From Bathymodiolus brooksi (Eukaryota > Mollusca > Bivalvia > Mytilida > Modiolidae), in the NCBI GenBank assembly GCA_963680875.1, contig OY804584.1, positions 92,254,031 to 92,318,030 on the forward strand: a stretch of DNA of 64,000 nucleotides. Direction: 5' to 3'. The position numbers were made by a program, and so were the translations under genes. The notes under the pieces were generated by a model. The model did not search any database. It saw only the letters and a list, made by a program, of their open reading frames with translations, and had not been told where the DNA came from. Shown here piece after piece: positions 31,984 through 43,640 of this stretch. How positions within the stretch are numbered: the stretch's first letter is position 1; each line of letters begins with the position of its first letter.

Positions 31984-32598
31984 TTGGAAATTGGGAACCA
32001 ATATCTAAGACTTGTTCAAGACAGTGCACACGACACGTGGAGAGGTTTTTTGGGGATTGCCAACTACCATCGCAGTTCTATCAAAGATTTTGCTAAAATC
32101 TCAGGACCATTGTACGAAATAACTGGAAAGGCTAAATTACAGTGGAAACAACCTCAACGACAAGCGCTTGACAGGTTGAAGGTGCTGCTACTGTCAGCAC
32201 CAGTCTTGGCTTTGCCAAATAAGAATGATTACTATATACTAGATACGGATGCGTCTGATAGAGTTATAGGGACTGAACTAATCCAAGTTCAGAATAGCGA
32301 AGAACGTGTTATCGCGTATGGTAGTTTCATCCTCACACCGGAACAACGTAGATATCGTACAACGCGAAAGGAGTTGTTGGCTATTATACGCTTTACTCGA
32401 CAATTTAAACATTATTTGCTTGGTAGACAGTTCACAGTCAGGACTCACCAGAGTAGTCTCACGTGGTTATTGGGATTTACAGAACCCCAGGGACAATTGG
32501 CACGCTGGATGGAGGAGCTCAGCCAATATGATATGGTGATAAAACACCGTCCGGGAAAAAACCAAGGGAAATGCAGATGGGTTATCTCGCATTGTTGA
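31984..32598 (+). pseudogene. Gypsy-A pol: RT connection and RNase H (copy 2)
   Basis: Counterpart of 15,087-15,701. TDASD and KELLAI are kept; the third catalytic Asp is missing in the same RTHQSSL context. One visible amino-acid difference is PQGQLARW here against PQGRLARW in copy 1. Confidence 0.85.
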
Positions 32599-32612
32599 AG
32601 ACGAGGCTGCTT

Positions 32613-33323
32613 GCTCTAACTATTTGTCTGGGGTAGAGTTAAAGACTTTGCCATGCAGAGGGTGCAAATATTGTCAAAGAGCTCATGAAGCATGGACAAA
32701 ATTTATACTGGACGTTGATGAGCCTGTACCTTTAACAAAGAGGAAAAGAGCCTATTGTCAACCGAGAGAACATGTTATTGATGTATCTACTGTTTGGAGG
32801 AGAGCTGCCCAAACTAGATAGTTCATCTCAAGATGAGAACCTTAAATCTGGGTTAGATGTGCAGGTGGATAGCGCTCAATCAATGATAGCAGTGACATCA
32901 GAAGGAATTATCCAAAGTACAGCTATATCAGAAGACGATGGAATAGCCTTCCAAGGTTTCACCATGGATGATATTGGACTGGCACAGTGGGAGGACCCCG
33001 ATCTTCGGTTGATTTTGAATTTTCTTAAATATCCGATGGAACCGGAGGAAAGCAAATTATTTTTGTCTTCGCCTGGTGCAAAGAGCTATTGGATAAATAA
33101 GCAGATGTTTGTTCTTGACAAGCACGGAGTTCTCCGCAACATTCCAAAGAAAGAAGGAGCCCGCACGAGATTAGTAATCCCGGCGAAATTGAGGGAAACA
33201 GTTATGGAACTCTGTCGCGGATTACGATCTCTGGCTATCAGGGTACAGAGAGAACTTTGTCTAAGGTTAAGGATAAATTCCATTGTTACAATATGTCAAG
33301 AGAGATACGAACCTTCGTATTGA
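32613..33323 (+). pseudogene. Gypsy-A pol: linker and integrase zinc-binding region (copy 2)
   Basis: Counterpart of 15,716-16,430. Here the frame 32,772-33,323 is uninterrupted through LSSPGAKSYWINKQMF, showing that the break in copy 1 near 16,163 is a private 1-bp loss. The zinc-binding Cys pair is again out of frame just downstream. Confidence 0.75.
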
Positions 33324-33389
33324 CACGTGAGGTCTGTAGTAAACATAAGAAACCAAATAGAAATGATCGTTGACATATGACTCCGTATC

Positions 33390-34330
33390 ATGCTGGAGCT
33401 CCCGATGGAACGAGTACACCTAGACTTTATGGGACCATTGGCGAAAACGAAGAGAGGTAATGAGTATGTACTCATGATGGTAGATAAATTTACAAAGTGG
33501 ACGGAATGTATTCCACTCCCATCACAGACAGCTGAGATCACTGCACAAGCTGCAATCAACGAATTGTTTGCACGGTTTGGATATCCCTTTCAGATCTTCA
33601 CAGATCAGGGCCGACACTTTGAGAGGCCTTGCTTAAAGCTGTATGTGATTTACTCAAAATACATAAGGCTCGTACAACGCCTTACAGACCGTCCGCTAAT
33701 GGTCAGGTGGAAAGACAAAATAAAAGCTTGATGACCGCAGTAAGATGTTTTGTAGATAGTTCCCAGGAAATTTGGGATGAACACTTGCCCCAACTGGCGG
33801 GAGCTATGCGTTCCTGTATCAACCGAAGTACTGGTTTCACACCAAATATGTTAATGTTGGGCCGCGAAACAAACCAGCCAGCTGATTTGATGTTTGGTGT
33901 GGGGAAGGAAAAAATTTACTCCGGCAGTGATGAATATGTAATGGGTTTAGAGAAGGCCATCAGGAACGCCCATGAGGTAGCTAGAAACACGCTCAACTCC
34001 ACACAAAAGAAAATGAAACTGGACTGTGATGTGAAAATACTTGAGAAACAGTACCAGAAAGGCGATCTCGTATATGTTTTGGATACAGCAATTATTAAGG
34101 GAAAGTGTAAAAATCTTAGTCCGCCGTGGAAAGGACCCGGAGTTGTGTTGGACAGACTGACACCTTACATCTACAAGATTAAATTTCAGAGGGTCATTTT
34201 AACTGCCAATCATGACCGTCTCAAGGCGTGTAGGGACAGGAAAATACCTGTTTGGCTTCAGAAGTGTCAAGCCCAGCTGAATAGGGAAGAGAACGTAATT
34301 CAACCTAAGGATGAAAAAGAAAGGAAGAAA
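33390..34330 (+). pseudogene. Gypsy-A integrase core and GPY/F region (copy 2)
   Basis: Counterpart of 16,492-17,432, in two frames (33,390-33,731 and 33,629-34,345) with the same frameshift, so the break came before duplication. The DDE residues and the WKGPGVVLDRLTPYIY module are retained. Private changes include EIWDEH against ENWDEY. Confidence 0.9.
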
Positions 34331-34486
34331 TACTGTATTTGTTGAGGGCCTGATACAGGAGAGACAATGATTGAATGTGACCATTGTAAAGATTGGTTCC
34401 ACCTGACATGCGTTGATTTGAGTCCGCAAGAAGCTGAGGATTTAGACTTGTACAAATATCCCAGCTGTCAGTTAATTGAACATTAA
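34331..34486 (+). pseudogene. PHD finger at the C-terminus of Gypsy-A integrase (copy 2)
   Basis: Counterpart of 17,433-17,588. Same TGA after KYCIC (34,343-34,345) and same Tyr in the last zinc pair. Small private differences near the end, QEAEDLDLYKYPSC here against QEPEDLDLHKYPSC. The motif MIECDHCKDWFHLTC is identical, as expected for a recent duplication. Confidence 0.85.
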
Positions 34487-34556
34487 GAACTCCATATAAA
34501 TAAAAATGGAGGGGGTGGATGTAAAGCTTGTCACAGGGTCATTGATTGTTTGATTA

Positions 34557-34760
34557 ATGTTTTCTGTTCCTGTTTGTCATTGCAGAATGTCATCAGATTC
34601 AGAGACGGACTCTGAGGAGAAGAGGTGTTGGTTAAAGGAGGGGGTGTTGGGGCGAAGTGTAGCAGTGGAGCTCCAGAGGGAGGATCCCGCGCTGGTGGGA
34701 AGGATGGCGAAGGTGTTGTCTGTGAATCCCTTGGCGATGGCGGCGTGGGAAGAGGAGTGA
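34557..34760 (+). pseudogene. GC-rich ORF, N-terminal fragment (copy 2)
   Basis: Counterpart of 17,659-17,898, without the extra C. The frame ends AAWEEE then TGA, and continuing past the stop it reads EEESSLSV, so the stop is probably secondary. The LINE begins about 25 bp later. The far half of the ORF appears to resume at 37,106. Confidence 0.45.
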
Positions 34761-34782
34761 GAAGAAGAGTCCAGCCTGTCGG

Positions 34783-37105
34783 TATAAATAAATAATAAAT
34801 CAGTTTTATTTAAAGTCGAAACATGTACAACAAGCATAACACAAGCTCTAACGAGCTTTTAAATTCGACTATCCATTGAACAACACATACATGACACACC
34901 ATGCATACAGCATACAACACATATAAAAAAGCACATGATAATTTAAAATCATAAAGCCATACATATCTACATATATACTTGATACTTGATACACAAACAT
35001 GCATACAACATACAGCACATATAAATAAATAAAACACATAATATTTTAAAAGCCATTTATATGCACATATACTTGATACACAAACATGCTGACACGAAAA
35101 GCAGAATAAAATCAAGCTAGAAATCAGAATGAAAGCTAAAGTAAAAACATCAACTAAAAAATATAAGGATGCTAACTAAAACATAATGAACTAAAAATAA
35201 GCAAGAACGCAGCAGGCATAAAAAAAATCATTTCCAAGCATACACTGCACGGGCATGAGCCACCAACTGGGCCCCATGTTTGTATAATTTTTCTGAATTG
35301 ATCGAAAGAGGACTCCTGGTGACAATGGATTGGTAGCTCATTCCAGATTTGTGCAGCATTGTATCTAAAAGATTTCATGCCGTACCTTGTGGTTCTTACT
35401 CTAGGCACAGCTGAGGTATTTTTTTTACCTGAAATTATAAGACCGGGCTTTAATATCTATCAGATCATGTAAATATTGTGGACTCTTTCTATGTATTATT
35501 TTAAAAGTTTCGATTGCAATTGTTCTTATTCGCCGAACCTTCAATGATGGTAATTTGAATTTTTGAAGTAAACTTCATAAGAATAATCATAGTCTTCATA
35601 AATAAACCTTAATGCACGTTCTTGGATTTTTCCTATTTTAATTGAATTTTTTTCCGAACAATAGTGCCATATCACTGGGCAGTAATTAAAATTTGAAAGG
35701 ATAAACGAATAGTAAGATGTCAGACTTCCCAATCTGTTCATATATTTACCAATTCTTTTTAAAATATTTAATTGTCTGGAAGCCTTTTTACACATTTCCG
35801 AAATATGATTATCAAAATTCAAATCAGAATCAATAGTGACTCCCAACAATTTTACATCATCCTCACATACAATTTTGTTTCCGCTCAAATTAAAAGATAA
35901 ATTTTGACTTTTCGTTTTTTTTCCAATAGCTATCGCCTGAAATTTGTCAGGGTTAGCTTTCATAAGATTGAGTGAAAACCAATTTATTAGTTCCATACTA
36001 TCATTTTCTAAAGTTTTTGTTACAACATCAATATTGTTATCACAATTGGACACTGTATTGTCATCCGCATAGTTGTATAGTGTGCTATCTTTTACAAAAA
36101 GAAATGTATCGTCAATAAAAACGTTAAAGAGGACAGAACCTAAAATAGAGCCCTGTGGTACACCGTTGAGACGTTGACTCCACTCACTATAAGTACCCCA
36201 ACCTTCACCCTCCGCTCTCTTTCTTCTAAGTATTTTTTTAATAAATTGAGAGATTGTTTAGTTAAACCATAAGCTTCTAGTTTTAGTAAATGTAGGCTAT
36301 GAGGTAAGCAGTGAAATGCCTTAGGGACCGACCATTTAACTTGAAGGGGGGGGGGGGGGGGTTATGGTTTTTTGTTTCGTTTAGAACGTTTTTTTCAGAC
36401 AACACAAGAGTTAGAATATTTTTTTTTGTCGCGCAAAGCGCGAATTTTTTTTCCAGAATTTAACTTAAGGCTGTATGACAAAAACTCTGAATCAGATTAT
36501 TTATTTTCCTCCACCAAAATCAGAATATTTTTTTCAGCAACATTGGGTATCAGAATATTGTTTTAGAAAAAAAACATACCCCCCCCCCTTCAAGTTAAAT
36601 GGTCGTTCCCTTAGAAAGGTCCATTAAAATTGCCGCAATATATTTATTATCATCCACAGTACGTTTCCAATCCTCAACAATTTTTAACAAGGCAGTTTGA
36701 CATCTTGGTTTAGGTCTGAAGGCTGAGAGCATTGGATGAAAGCGGTCCTAAAGGAATTCCATTAATTGGTCATGAATGGCACGCTCAAAGATCTTAGAAA
36801 TACAGGATAGGGCACTGACTGATCTATAATTTCCTTTTTCGAGGGCGTTATTTTTTTTTATATAAAGGAGATGCCTGAGCTGCTTTAGATCTGCAGGAAA
36901 TATCGAAGAATCTATAGATTTGTTGACTAATTTAGTAATTGGGTTTGTTATTTCCTGCTGTGCCATTTTTAATATCTTTGGGGAGATGCCATTATGTCCT
37001 GTAGCTTTTTTAACATTTAATTGATTTATTTGTTTATTCACAAACTCTTCAGACACATGCTTAGAATTTAGTTCGTTATTGATAGCATTGTTTTCTGAAA
37101 TTTTC
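34783..37105 (-). mobile_element. 5'-truncated non-LTR retrotransposon (Jockey/CR1-like)
   Basis: Minus-strand LINE. From its 5' side: RT start with KKATGHNGISPKILK and FPADLKQLRHLLYIKKNN (37,100-36,748), an inserted inverted-repeat element (36,324-36,610), a YADD catalytic motif near 36,070-36,085 (reading GVPQGSILGSV before it), then a thumb region in the frame 36,053-35,541 (SNCDNNIDVV...LLGVTIDSDLNFDNHI), and a C-terminal TTRYGMKSFRYNAAQIWNE at 35,400-35,340. The endonuclease is missing at the 5' side, so it was truncated on insertion. The 3' end is at 34,783-34,815 (AATAAAACTG then a TAAA-like tail). Frameshifts separate the parts; inactive. Confidence 0.85.
36324..36610. mobile_element. 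G/C-run inverted-repeat element d
   Basis: The best preserved copy: GGGACCGACCATTTAACTTG then AA and 16 G at the left, and C run, then TTCAAGTTAAATGGTCGTTC and CC at the right. TTA flanks both ends (36,321-36,323 and 36,611-36,613). It is inserted in the RT of the LINE, outside the 7.2-kb duplication, so this is an independent insertion. Confidence 0.9.
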
Positions 37106-38226
37106 ATTACACTTGGAAACCCCGCAGCAGCAGCCGGAGAGGTCCCGTCGCGAATCCCCTGTGATTGCTTCCCAGAAGCCGAGATGCCCCTGTACAGGAG
37201 GTTCCTGTAGTGGCTTCCCATGATCCGGTGGTGTTCCAAGAGAGGTCAAGGAGCAGGGAGAAATGCCCTGTGGCCACTCCCCAGGAAAAGTTAAGAATGA
37301 CCCGCATCTCACGGCTAAGTGGATATGTGGAGGTTCCGGCGGGGCGGAAGGTATTCCGGGACAGTTTTTGTCCGGTGCCTGGATGTGGAACGTGGACAAG
37401 GAAGATGAAGGACCACGCCTTCAAGTCTCATTTGTCACATTTTGTTAAGCTTCCCGTTAGGGTAATGGGGTTGGACCCAGTCCTGTTCCATTAGCTCGGT
37501 GAGGCATTGGAGGCGGTCGGGCGTTTTGCGTGCGGCCCCGGCTCTGGTGACAATGAACAGATGCGTTTGGTGAACTCGCGGATTAAGTAATCCTCGGCTG
37601 TGTACCATTCCCACGGAGTGTACATTAGCCATGAGAGAGGTGGATTTCGCGATGAGGTGGGAACTGGTTGTTTCCCTCCCCCTCAACTAAACTCTCTCAA
37701 CAACCCAGCATGTCTGCTCCATTGGAGGGTGTTGCTGACCACCCTTCAGTGACTAGATAGAACACAGCAGGGAGCCGTACGGGAATATCGTCCCGTGCTG
37801 CCTGGTTCTGTCTGCAGATATGTGCCTCCTGCCGTCCCCGTGGCTCAAGTCGTCCCGACATGTGTTGTGGAGGAGCCCGAGGATTGGGAGAGGGAATATG
37901 CTCCCACTCAGGTGTCGGTGGTTGCCTCCCAGATGGAGCCCCGGCCTTTCCGGCTGAGGGATTACAGTACTGGCCGGCGGATCAGAGTCCTAACTAGTTC
38001 CATTCGGGGCCTGCATACCCTTTCCCTGCAGCATTTTGCAGTTAGGGACCCTGTGCTCGCCACGGATGACGCCACCCGGATAGGTTCCGACGGTTATTTG
38101 ATGTCCCTCCGTCGGGATGCAGGGTGGTGGTTGTCCCACGTGACCAGTGGGACAGATTGTGCTAGACAGGGGTACATTTGGTTTTCTCCGGTCCGGCCCC
38201 GTGTGTTTACGGGAATATCATTATAA
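37106..38226 (+). pseudogene. GC-rich ORF, C-terminal part with a zinc-finger-like motif
   Basis: GC-rich block, unlike the AT-rich flanks. The frame 37,165-37,494 contains RLSGYVEVPAGRKVF and a C2H2-like CPVPGCGTWTRKMKDHAFKSH. After stops and shifts at 37,495-37,790, the frame 37,795-38,226 (143 codons) contains PEDWEREYAPTQ and LMSLRRDAGWW. Residues read in order across the breaks, so this looks like one decayed protein. I infer it continues the fragment at 34,587-34,760. Perhaps a retroelement ORF1 or gag-like protein; not identified. Confidence 0.45.
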
Positions 38227-39277
38227 TTAAGCTTTGAAATTGTGAATGATTCATAAGGAGGCGACAGAAAGATTATTGTTGCTGAACAATTGCATATATA
38301 CTTTTTTAATGACTCTAGTTAAGTAGTCATTGAAAGATTGGCCAATGGTTTATATAAAATTTTGGGAGGTTAACCCAGGTAGGGGAAGGTTTAGGTGTAT
38401 GTGTCGCGAATGAATTGTTACAATAGTCCGTTTTTAGACAGAATTGAGAGATCAGTGGAAGTGATGGTTTCCTGTGGTTTAATAGTCAATGGTTCATTTC
38501 TTGATTTGTGGCATAGATTGAGCCAATTGTATATGTACCTTGATGATATTGGTGTATGCATATACGGAGACTGTGGAGCTACAGCAGCGCTGGTACTAGT
38601 ATTTAAATACGCTCATGGTTTTGAATGGGTGGTAGTAAATGGCTAAATTGTATTTTAATGTCTTCCATCAAGGAAAGCACATGGTTTGGTTGTTCATGGC
38701 CTGAGCCAATTGGTTAAAAACATTCGAGGTTTTCGAATTTTTGCTGGATGCAGGCGGCTATCCCATTCTTTGGTCTCAGGTAGATTATTTGTCATTTAAT
38801 GGATAATTTGGTCTCCTCCAACTTGTGAAGTTGCTTTAGATACTGGTTGGTTAAGTTGTGTGTTCATATTGATAGGGGTGGAACCTTCACGTGTTCTTGA
38901 GATAATAGCATCAGTCGCAGGGGTTCCCTGGAAGAAAGAGGAGGGGAGTATGGTGAAACTATGCTGAGGTGTGTGTCTGTGTGCTCCACACTGTTCGAGG
39001 AACTGTGAGGTGGAATCCTGCGGCCAATGGGATGCTGAGATGCCTGACTACATCAACCTTCCCTGATGTAGCCAGTGACCAGCCTCTTTCTGATAGCTAA
39101 AGAGAAGATTAAGTATAAGGTAATTAATGCACGCTCACACTATTAACGGGTGGTCATCTGGTAGGCAATTAGCAACTCCTCAGTTACTAGAACCGTATAA
39201 TTGGTCCCTAATATGCAGTTACGCAGGTAAAAGGACCAAATTTTACAACAATTCTGTTTGACAAAGGCCTTTAACTA

Positions 39278-39520
39278 GAACAGGAAAAAATGCACGCTTG
39301 AGTGAAATAGTGTTGTAATAAAATATCGTGATGTACAAGTTTTAAAGAATTTCAAACTATATTTTAAATGAGGTTGAAACAAGATACCATTTTATATCAA
39401 TTCGGTTGTATTTCATTTTGACGATTTTAATTACGGAAGACGGATCACAACCATATTTTTTTTAACAATTGCAACTCAGCTCGTTTTTTTCATAACCTAT
39501 AATAAAATAAAAAAATATCT
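39278..39520 (+). repeat. ~245-bp direct repeat, copy 1
   Basis: Shares GTGATGTACAAGTTTTAAA, TATCAATTCGGTTGTATTTC and GACGATTTTAATTACGGAAG with 40,022-40,268; overall similar with scattered substitutions and small indels. Confidence 0.85.
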
Positions 39521-40021
39521 CGATGAGCTAAAACAATTGACGAAGGTGGTCTGTTGCTGAGCATGAGCAGTATAAAACTGGGGCTCTTAAAAGAAAACAA
39601 CAAGTAAAACAAAGTGGAAATATTTTAAAATAACATTACTATAATTTGAAATATACATATGTATAAAAGTGTAGAAAAGTAGATGAATGAATTTGAATCT
39701 GAGGATCCTTAAAATTCACATCATATTTTCATAAGTTATATAAAGTTTCCCCTTTTGCACCCAAATTAAACTTTTAACTTCTATCAGTTCCACTCTCTTG
39801 GATCAAAGGGAACTATCCATCCGGTGCCTTGAAAATGCGTTCTGTCATGTGCGTAAGTTATTGTTTGCATGATTGACAGACAATTCATCATATTGTTTTC
39901 TAGCTTCTGAACTGTCGATCGAGACAAAAATAACATATTCTAGACAGCCAGCATATAGCCAGTCAATGGGGTTTGCAATTAATATTGGGCATGCACAATA
40001 GCGACCCCACACGGCAACGTG

Positions 40022-40268
40022 TGAAAACAGAAATACTGTACGCTTGAGTGCAAGTGTTGTAATAATTGATCGTCAACGTGATGTACAAGTTTTAAATAAT
40101 TTCAAGGTATATTTTAAATGAAGTTGAAACATGTCACCATTTGATATCAATTCGGTTGTATTTCGTTTTGACGATTTTAATTACGGAAGAGAGGATCACA
40201 ACCATATTTATTTTTTAATTACAACTCAGCTGTTTTTTTTCATAACCTATAATAAAATGAAAAAATAT
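40022..40268 (+). repeat. ~245-bp direct repeat, copy 2
   Basis: Partner of 39,278-39,520, about 745 bp downstream. The segment between is not coding. The copies might be degenerate long terminal repeats or a local duplication. Confidence 0.85.
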
Positions 40269-40727
40269 ATATCACGCTGTCGGAACAGTTTCAGCATTCA
40301 ATAGAAAAATCGTAGAAATATGTAAATTCGATATCCCTAACAGACATATGAATGACCCCTCCTGGCTTAGTTCGGGTACTTTAATAAAAAGTGACGGGGT
40401 TAAACTAGTATACAATAGATTTTTCTAAGGCTTTTCTCTTATTTAAAAAAAAACAATAGAAAGCTAACATCGCACGATTTTTGCACGACAATCGACCGTC
40501 ACCGATAACGTATAAATAAGCCTAAAAGGGGCTATTGTTTTACCATGGGACAGACAAGTTTTGGGAGAATGGAATTATTTATTTTTCTTTACATATGAAA
40601 TCAGAAATGTTCCATTCAATATCCAGTTTTACATAACTATTATACTACTTGATTTTCCTTAGTCAGATTTTTTTCCCCCCTAAGTCTGGCAAAATTATTT
40701 ATTTGTGCGAAAATTTAAATCCGGAAT

Positions 40728-40763
<36 letters not shown>

Positions 40764-41558
40764 AAAAGCACTCCTCCTTGAAGTATATCTATAAATAGCG
40801 TTTGAGGAAAATATGTATTTTGTATGAAGACTGTAATGTCACTGTAAAACCATTATTTGGCCAGTGATATTAATTCTTAACTATTTTAAACACTGAAATG
40901 GAAAAAATATATATCTAATCACTTTCACTCAATGAACAATTGAAGACAAATGTTGCAATAAGATCTTTACGTAAATTAACATTGTTTCGTTATGTTACGG
41001 GAAGATACGTTCGTTCGTCAGTTATCGAGAAATCTTTATTAATGGAATCCAGTTAGCAAAGTTCGTATTATTAATTGGCAGAACATTATCAATATACCTG
41101 GGAGTGAGATTAAAGGCCTCTCTACTTTTGTTTTGTCTTTGATAAGTTTTTGCATGAACTCAGACTCATAGGAGCATAGAAAAATTTGGAGAGGATAGGG
41201 GCATAGTTTGTTCACATAGGGATGCCTAGCTATGATTTGTTGAAAAATGTGCCATTCGAACTCGACAAATATATGTTATCAATAAGGAACTCCAATATTT
41301 TGATGACCTCATTTTATGTGTAGCACTTTTTACCTTTCGTTTCGTGCTTGACAAAATAAGTTAATTCATGACCCAATACTATAAACTTGTAACGTTGCCA
41401 CCATTTTTCAAAGTAAAATGCGTTGTGAATAATTTACTTTCATACATCTCGGTCTCTATCCGTGTGTTGTATGTAGCTAATGAGGAACAGACGCTAAGCG
41501 ATGCGTTTTCGTTTCTTGTATCTGTTTGATATGATTGTGTAATTGTATAAAATATCAC

Positions 41559-41815
41559 TGAAACCTTTACGGATGACGGACACAAAGAGCTAACTCGACC
41601 TATGTAAATATTTCCTGTTGTATTTGTCTGTGTATTTAATTAACTTTAATAATTTCCTAATTCCTTGAAGAAGACGTTTACAGACGACGGACGCAAAGGG
41701 TTAGCTCGAGCTCCTTACATTACGTGTGTTGAATTTGTCTGTTTGTATGTTCAAGTATTCAATTTTTAATTCCTTGAAAAAGAAGCTTGCAGACGATGGA
41801 CGCAAAGTTCTTAAT
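41559..41815 (+). repeat. Three imperfect ~110-bp tandem units
   Basis: GATGACGGACACAAAGAGCT at 41,574, GACGACGGACGCAAAGGGTT at 41,684 and GACGATGGACGCAAAGTTCT at 41,792, each in a similar context with CCTTGAA(G/A)AAGA before the second and third. Confidence 0.75.
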
Positions 41816-42059
41816 AACGTGTGTGTTGTATTCTCTGTTTATTATGTATATGATGACAGTATTATCATTTGCTCAAGTACCTTGTTACTTCAAAATTTAT
41901 CACCGTCTAGATAATAAATGTATTACTAACTAGAAAAACAAAAAGATATATATTCATACATTTTTTTGGCCCTTGGGAATCATCTCGGCTATCAATTTAT
42001 AATTTTGTCCGGTCCCTGCCAACATAATTCTTAGTATTTGTTAGAAGTAAATTGTGCTG

Positions 42060-42215
42060 GCAGAGACACTCCCGTCAAATCAACTGGAACACAGCAGGGG
42101 TTACAGAAAGAGGAGCACAGCAGGGGCTCCAAGATACAGCACAGCATGGACTGCGAGAAAAGAAAGAGGAGCACAACAGGGGCTCCAAGATGCAGCACAG
42201 CAGTGGCTGCGAAAG
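42060..42215 (+). repeat. GCACAGCAGGGGCT-type short repeats
   Basis: Several copies of CACAGCAGGGGCTCC or close variants. The same repeat, preceded by the same CTCCCGTCAAA(A/T)CAAC, occurs at 47,491-47,600, next to the Gag-like ORF. The two modules are in direct orientation about 5.4 kb apart and could be split direct repeats of the DIRS-like element. Confidence 0.7.
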
Positions 42216-42504
42216 GTGTTGAATTGACGGAGGATGAAGTATAAGAACAGAATTCTTAGGGGTTAAAAATGTAATTTCAGAAATGACCAATTTGTGAAAT
42301 TGCATAAAGGTCCATAGCTCAGATGAGAATCAGCTGAGTGCTCTCAAGAATGAAGTGGTGTGGATACCTTCAACATGGCAATGATGATTTAAAGATCATA
42401 ATAAAGCTGATAAACATACATTCATAACTAACTATACTTACAATGCTAACAGTTAAGGATAATAACAATGTCTGTTTGTGTAGGCATATCATACAAAGAT
42501 ATAA

Positions 42505-43640
42505 TTACTGAAACATAAGGCTTTTTTGAGCATTTTTGATTGTTGACGTGGATGTTTGGTCTTCCATTCTTACCTTGCTAGCACTAGTAGCCGCAACGGA
42601 ACTAAATGAATGACCATTATAAAGGTTAGGGTCATAACCAATCAATTGCAAAACATATTTAGCTTTACTTAAGAAGTAGTATCTGTCAAATACTTGACAA
42701 TTTCCAGTAATAAACAATGGATCTAAAGGACGTGTACTAGTATACAGCTTTGTTCTATCTTTGAGATATTTCTTCAAAGACGAAAAGGGGCATATATAAT
42801 TGTCAATCTTGTGTAATTGTATAAATATTCCTTTCCTTAAAGGGTCTGTTTTTGATTCTTAAGTTTTAAAAGGGCATAGTTTTCGCAAAAAATTACATCA
42901 AATACACATAAATGTACGGAACTATCAAAAGTATTGGCTTGTTTTACGGTGAATTCTCCACACCTTAGAAAACCAAAAAATGCTACAATACATGCAGTTT
43001 CTAACATACAATCTATTAAAGATTAAATACACCTTGACTGAGTTTTTTACATATTTGTTCAAGAATATCGAAAGTTATTGGCAATCTGGTTCTAGTATGT
43101 AATCCTTGCAATCGTTTAACTGACTTAAGAATAAGAGAAAGTCTGCTAAGCTAAGATAATTCTTATCAGATGTCTCACATGGATTTGTGCTATTTCATTT
43201 CATGTACTGATAGCGTATTCCACATAAATACAACTTAATGGTCGAATGTTGTAACTTTAAAGTATCAAAACAATGTGCCACAAAAAAGATTAAAATGTCC
43301 TCCGAAATGGGAGGTGATAAATTTCGAAACCATTGCACACCATTTATAGTAGTAAATATTTCTGAAAATGTGAATAGCGACATAATAAGAATCTCTAGTT
43401 CTGTCTGCCACAGCATGAGTCCATAAATGTTCCACAGTTTTATTTAACGCCACATTACCTCGGAGACGGTTGGACACTGACACGGCTGCTTCTCTGCTTG
43501 TGGGGCCAACAATCGGAACTTTTCGATCTGTAAACGAGATAAAGCGTCACTTATATTGTTTTTAACACCTGGCACATGTTTAGCACTGAATAGGAAATTA
43601 TGTTGACATGCACACCACGTTAATTGAGGTATGTTGTAAA
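42505..43640 (-). pseudogene. DIRS-like element: end of RNase H and tyrosine recombinase (left arm)
   Basis: Minus strand. 43,644-43,444 reads FSAKHVPGVKNNISDALSRL, the closing region of a DIRS-type RNase H. Then, in changing frames, LWTHAVADRTRDSY and NLSPPISEDILIFFVAH (43,440-43,195) form the N-terminal helical domain of a tyrosine recombinase. The catalytic end is at 42,777-42,505: RPLDPLFITGNC, YDPNLYNGHSF and AATSASKVRM. The expected His-x-x-Arg reads HSFSS, so the catalytic Arg is absent, and the final Tyr segment is not seen. Several stops and shifts occur between. Dead recombinase. Confidence 0.7.

Larger units (their letters stand above)
28488..35648 (+). repeat. 7.2-kb segmental duplication, copy 2
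   Basis: Partner of 11,582-18,751. Content and order are the same. Differences I can see are scattered substitutions and 1-3-bp indels, several in homopolymers. On the right the LINE continues unbroken beyond 35,648. Confidence 0.95.
38227..41560. other. Gene-poor stretch with direct repeat and poly-A run
   Basis: No recognised gene; the short frame at 38,395-38,646 has no family features. An uninterrupted A run of about 30 lies at 40,732-40,761. The two-copy direct repeat is listed separately. Confidence 0.5.

Noticed and set aside
38395..38646. 83-codon frame as a gene
   Set aside because: No family features, isolated, no supporting signals.
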